This document shows, in pieces, positions 5,860 through 9,307 of a stretch of DNA of 9,307 nucleotides. Numbering within the stretch: position 1 is the first letter of the stretch; each line of letters opens with the position of its first letter. This DNA is from Pseudomonadota bacterium (GTDB lineage: Bacteria; Pseudomonadota; Alphaproteobacteria; Rickettsiales; Rickettsiaceae), in NCBI GenBank assembly GCA_021804505.1, contig JAJZHL010000029.1, forward strand, positions 1-9,307, given 5' to 3'. The notes beneath the pieces were generated by a model that did no database searches, was not told where the DNA came from, and saw nothing but the letters and a program-made list of their open reading frames with translations. The position numbers were made by a program, and so were the translations under genes.

Positions 5860-7280
5860 TGACATTAATTAAGCACTTTTCAGCATTACTAGTTTTACTC
5901 CCATTTTTTGGAGCATTATTTTCGGTGCTTACTTTTCGTTATGTCACCATTGCAAAAGTTATAGCCCTCATATCTGTCATAGCCAGTTTTTTATTAAGCA
6001 TATATGGGTTATCTGCTATACCATCTGTGTATAATTTTGGTAATTGGCATTCTCCTATCGGCATAGAATACAGGCTTGATTACCTTAATGCTCCTCTAGT
6101 GATTTACCTTAATTTTGTACTATTATTTTTTTTATTATTTTGTTGTCGTTTAACCCAAGAAGCAATTGATACCATTGAACCAAGTAGGCAATCATTATTT
6201 TATGCATTATTGTTATTTGCTCATAGTGGCTATTTGGGGATGCTAGCAACTCATGACATTTTTAACCTGTACGTTTTTATTGAAATTTCCTCACTCAGTA
6301 CATACGCGCTTATAGCACAAGGTAAAAATCCGAGAGCTCTAATTGGTGCTTTTGACTATTTAGTGCTTGGTACTATTGGTGCGACTTTAATATTGATTGC
6401 CATCGGTATGTTATTTAGCATTACCGGAAGCCTCAATATGTCAGATATTTTTACTCTGTTGACGTCACAGGACGATTCTAATGTTGTGATGTTAGGTATT
6501 AGTTTGTTCTTAATTGGTGCTTTACTAAAAATCGCTTTTTTCCCTATGCATTTTTGGATGATTAGAGCGTATCAGGCAACGGCTCCGATAATCTTAACAT
6601 ATATTGCAGGCATATCGAGTATTGTGGGTATTTACGTAATCTTGAGGTTTTTACACACTACCGTGCACTATAGCGCAGTGATGCCGATATTCGCAAATTT
6701 TATTAAACCGATTGCACTGGCTACTATTCTTGTTGGTACATATTTAGCGCTTAGGAGTAGTAAAGCCAAAGAAATTATCATTTATTCAACTGTAAGCCAA
6801 ATTGGCTACATAATTCTACTACTGATAGTTCCTAATAGTGAGATATTATTATTTCTTTTTATATTCGCTGATAGCTTAAGCAAAATCGCCCTATTTTTTA
6901 TCTTAGCATATACTGAGCAATATGGTAATAATAAACAAAGTGACCTTTTATGGCGTTGTTTAGTTGCCTTTAGCCTAATTTGTAGTTGCGGTATACCATT
7001 AAGTGGTATGTTTATAATTAAAATTAGTTTATTTGAGTTATTGGTAGCAAATAAACTGTGGCTAGAATTTTTTGCGGTGGTAATAAGTTCTTGCGGAGCA
7101 TTGTTATATCATTACAAAGTTGCGCAAATACTTCTTGTCTCTCAGCATGGTGATAAGCAGTATTTAGACCCTCCTAAGAGGGGTAGTTACTATGGTCTCA
7201 TTTTTATTAATATAGTTCAATTTCTTTTCCTAATACTGATGCAGAAAATAGAATTTGTCTATAGCATATTAAGAGGATAA
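5859..7280 (+). CDS. mnhD: Mrp/Mnh cation:proton antiporter subunit D (NuoM/N-like)
   Basis: MrpD is a large proton-pathway subunit of the antiporter, homologous to NuoL/M/N. The 473-residue protein is almost entirely membrane helices (about 13-14). The conserved Glu sits in FNLYVFIEISSLSTYALIA (E142) and the conserved Lys in GALLKIAFFPMHFW (K224); they correspond to E137 and K219 of Bacillus MrpD, known to be needed for antiport, with the same offset for both. A further Lys-rich helix boundary with KAKEIIIYSTVSQIGYI is the usual second-half signature. ATG 5859 is chosen over TTG 5856 because it gives the TGATG overlap with mnhC. The normal length and intact key residues suggest a functional subunit. 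Complex I NuoN or NuoM is less likely, given the partner MnhC. Confidence 0.92.
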   Translation: MTLIKHFSALLVLLPFFGALFSVLTFRYVTIAKVIALISVIASFLLSIYGLSAIPSVYNFGNWHSPIGIEYRLDYLNAPLVIYLNFVLLFFLLFCCRLTQEAIDTIEPSRQSLFYALLLFAHSGYLGMLATHDIFNLYVFIEISSLSTYALIAQGKNPRALIGAFDYLVLGTIGATLILIAIGMLFSITGSLNMSDIFTLLTSQDDSNVVMLGISLFLIGALLKIAFFPMHFWMIRAYQATAPIILTYIAGISSIVGIYVILRFLHTTVHYSAVMPIFANFIKPIALATILVGTYLALRSSKAKEIIIYSTVSQIGYIILLLIVPNSEILLFLFIFADSLSKIALFFILAYTEQYGNNKQSDLLWRCLVAFSLICSCGIPLSGMFIIKISLFELLVANKLWLEFFAVVISSCGALLYHYKVAQILLVSQHGDKQYLDPPKRGSYYGLIFINIVQFLFLILMQKIEFVYSILRG

Positions 7281-7283
7281 AAG

Positions 7284-8762
7284 ATGCATATTGCTGTTTC
7301 TCCTAATATTTTAGTCGTATCAACATTACTCCTTGGCTTATTAAATTTAGTAATATCCTTTACTAGTAAAAAAGACCATAATACCCGCAATTTCCTTTTA
7401 ATTGTGGTCAGTAGCTTTTTTCTAATAAATATTTTAATTATAGATTGGCTATTCTTACAGGGAGTACGCGTACAATTATCACTCAGCTTATTTGGTGATT
7501 TTATTATAGGTTTTCACCTTGAAGCGCTCAGCCTTATTTTTGTTACTTTATTAAGCTTCTTGTGGATATGTGCCTTATTATATACTACTAAATACTTAGT
7601 AATAAATAATATCCCAAATACCGGGCGGTTTCTCTTCTTCCTTAATTTAAGTGTGTTATCAGGTATATTAATCGGTTTATCTTCTAATCTTTTTACAATG
7701 TTTATTTTTTATGAAATATTAACACTTTCCACTGCTCCGTTGATTGGTCATAGTGGTGGAGATAGTGTGATGGCTGGATTATATAAATATTTAAAAATAC
7801 TGATGCTTTCCGGAATGTTATTATTTTTGCCAGCAATAATAATAATTTATGCCAAAGTAGGGCATGGCAATTTTGTACCTGATGGTTTTATAACTGACTA
7901 TTTTTCTAAAACATATATAGTTTTTTTATTATTAATGTTCATTTTCGGTATAGCAAAAGCTGCTTTGTATCCGGTGCATCAATGGTTGCCTGCTGCTATG
8001 GTAGCTCATTATCCTGTAAGCGCCTTATTACATGCTGTAGTAGTGGTGAAATCAGGTCTTTTTTGCATTTACAAAATATTATTATACGTTTTCGGCTTAA
8101 AATATTTACACTCACTTTTTGTAGAATTTAACTGGCTTATTTTTATCCCGATTGTAACTATATTCTATAGTTCATTTCAAGCTTTAAAAAGCGATAATAT
8201 CAAGAATATATTAGCAAATTCTACAATTAATCAATTGAGTATAGCGTTACTTAGTGCGTTTATGTTTACACCAAAATCTATGGGCGCTGCTATTTTACAC
8301 TTATCATCTCACGCATTTACTAAAATTTGCCTATTTTATGGCATGGGTAGTATTTATAGTATAAAAAAAGCAAATCAATTGAATGACCTAATAGGGGTTT
8401 CACAGGAAATGCCAAAAATTAGTTTTATTATCTTGCTTTCTAGCCTCTCTCTAATTGGTATACCCCCCTTTGGTGGCTTTATAAGTAAATTTTATATCAT
8501 GCTTGCTGCTGCTGAACAGAATAACACATTAGTGCTTGGCGCTTTAGCGATCACAAGTCTATTATCAGGAATTTATTTGATTAAAATGTTGTCTTTACTG
8601 TATAAACCGGCACTAAATTATAGACCAAAAGAAGCTTCTATTTTGCTAGAAAAGAAATTACCTATATCAATGTTTCTTAGCTTAATATTATGCTGCTTAG
8701 GGATAATTTGCTTTTATTTGATACAGGTTTTTATTAAGCAATTTTTTATCTATATAGGGTAA
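7284..8762 (+). CDS. MrpD/NuoM-family proton antiporter subunit, second copy
   Basis: This 492-residue polytopic protein has about 13-14 membrane helices and the proton-antiporter domain in its centre. Conserved ion-path residues are present: E144 in MFIFYEILTLSTAPLI, K225 in FGIAKAALYPVHQWLP, and H250 and K256 in the PVSALLHAVVVVKSG helix, a hallmark of NuoL/MrpA/MrpD. The late SLIGIPPFGGFISKFYI loop-helix is also family-typical. It starts three bases after mnhD, with AAGAGG seven bases before the ATG lying inside the end of mnhD. It is not a simple recent duplicate: it has the PVSALLHA signature, while mnhD has ATAPIILTYIAG at that place. It could act as a MrpA-like or second D subunit. Annotation as NuoM or NuoL would be equally natural for an automatic pipeline. 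Confidence 0.87.
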   Translation: MHIAVSPNILVVSTLLLGLLNLVISFTSKKDHNTRNFLLIVVSSFFLINILIIDWLFLQGVRVQLSLSLFGDFIIGFHLEALSLIFVTLLSFLWICALLYTTKYLVINNIPNTGRFLFFLNLSVLSGILIGLSSNLFTMFIFYEILTLSTAPLIGHSGGDSVMAGLYKYLKILMLSGMLLFLPAIIIIYAKVGHGNFVPDGFITDYFSKTYIVFLLLMFIFGIAKAALYPVHQWLPAAMVAHYPVSALLHAVVVVKSGLFCIYKILLYVFGLKYLHSLFVEFNWLIFIPIVTIFYSSFQALKSDNIKNILANSTINQLSIALLSAFMFTPKSMGAAILHLSSHAFTKICLFYGMGSIYSIKKANQLNDLIGVSQEMPKISFIILLSSLSLIGIPPFGGFISKFYIMLAAAEQNNTLVLGALAITSLLSGIYLIKMLSLLYKPALNYRPKEASILLEKKLPISMFLSLILCCLGIICFYLIQVFIKQFFIYIG

Positions 8763-8764
8763 TT

Positions 8765-9307
8765 ATGGACAAAGTGATTGCAATAATATATCCAATATTA
8801 ATCGCTTTACTATTAGTTAGTAACAATGGTTATGTAGTAATAAGCTTAACTGATTATCCATGGTCCTTTAATTTTAGTTATGAGAATAAACTCATAGGTT
8901 ACGCTTTTCTTATTGTCACATTGGTAGCAAATCTATATGCAATTAGTCATAATAGAAAATTTGAGTTAATTGTAGGCTGCTTATATTGCTCTGCCTCTTT
9001 GCTTTGCTTATTTACCGAGGATTTTATTTTAATATTCATTGCTTTAGAATTAATGATGGTATGTGCTACCTTTTTAATTTTTTATGGTCAATATGCAACT
9101 AGTATGAGAGCCGCAAAGCAATATTTCCTAACACACTTAATAAGTGGTGGGCTGATTTTAATTGGCATTAGTTATATTATTACCCATAATGCTGATGGAC
9201 ATATTATGCTGCTTACTCCTTTAATAGAAAGGCACGATAGCGCATTCATATTTTATACGCTAGTAGCTTGCGGCTGTTTAATTAATGTTGGCATTGTACC
9301 ATTTAAC
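8765..9307 (+). CDS. Third MrpD/NuoM-like antiporter subunit (partial)
   Basis: An ATG at 8765, two bases after the preceding stop, opens a frame that runs without a stop for 181 codons to the window end; the 3' part is missing. The product is highly hydrophobic, with about six helices visible. Superfamily features are ILIFIALELMMVCATFLIFY with the conserved Glu at E95, then RAAKQYFLTHLISGGLILIG (115-134), the usual next helix. The segment LINVGIVPFN (172-181) aligns with LLKIAFFPMH of the first D subunit, placing Asn174 where the conserved ion-path Lys normally is. The N-terminus is about 45 residues shorter before the Glu than in its neighbours (E142, E144), so one or two N-terminal helices are probably missing. 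No Shine-Dalgarno is visible; coupling to the gene before it is likely. Confidence 0.82.
   Translation, partial: MDKVIAIIYPILIALLLVSNNGYVVISLTDYPWSFNFSYENKLIGYAFLIVTLVANLYAISHNRKFELIVGCLYCSASLLCLFTEDFILIFIALELMMVCATFLIFYGQYATSMRAAKQYFLTHLISGGLILIGISYIITHNADGHIMLLTPLIERHDSAFIFYTLVACGCLINVGIVPFN

Noticed and set aside
5476..8762. Reading the antiporter genes as part of a complex I (nuo) operon
   Set aside because: The first gene has the MrpC signature PLPQVLMLTAIVVG and lacks the NuoK acidic pattern, and the next has MrpD-like Glu and Lys spacing; no nuo-specific gene is nearby in the window.

Overview
The window is AT-rich and looks like the chromosome of a Rickettsiales bacterium, most likely Rickettsia or a close relative such as the Torix/Tisiphia or Megaira groups. 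The evidence is a minus-strand ribosomal protein L36 of the rickettsial, zinc-free type, a short four-helix FtsK, an orphan VirB8/VirB9 pair of the kind known from the reduced and duplicated rickettsial (rvh) type IV secretion system, a degenerate dispersed palindrome in an intergenic gap, and an Mrp-type antiporter gene cluster. Several residues of L36 differ from the Rickettsia protein as I remember it, so I do not name a species.

Layout. Bases 1-133 are non-coding and hold small inverted repeats. A small single-span membrane protein of unknown function (134-559) follows. Next comes a structured RNA, about 614-770, whose two ends form a long imperfect duplex; I read it as a probable 6S RNA. 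It lies directly before the GTG start of ftsK (786-2987), the DNA translocase for chromosome dimer resolution and segregation. A small VOC/glyoxalase-fold protein (3051-3422) with a very good Shine-Dalgarno sequence follows. The next gap on the plus strand is not empty: it holds rpmJ (L36) on the minus strand (3487-3612), then about 265 bases with two tiny overlapping reading frames and promoter-like elements.

From about 3840 all genes are on the plus strand. virB8-like and virB9-like genes are one base apart and would supply inner-membrane/periplasmic and outer-membrane core parts of a type IV secretion channel. After a 148-base gap with a palindromic repeat there is a tight membrane-protein operon: an MrpC/MnhC (NuoK-like) subunit, an MrpD/MnhD subunit, and two more members of the same proton-antiporter superfamily, the last cut by the window end. 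Stops and starts overlap or lie 2-3 bases apart. The products should form a Mrp-type cation/proton antiporter, or part of one, related to the membrane arm of complex I.

The most interesting points are the 6S-like RNA abutting ftsK, the series of three MrpD/NuoM-like paralogues in which the third appears to have Asn where the conserved ion-path Lys should be, the divergent VirB8, and the short unexplained frames beside rpmJ. I see no CRISPR array, insertion sequence, prophage or clear new defence system.
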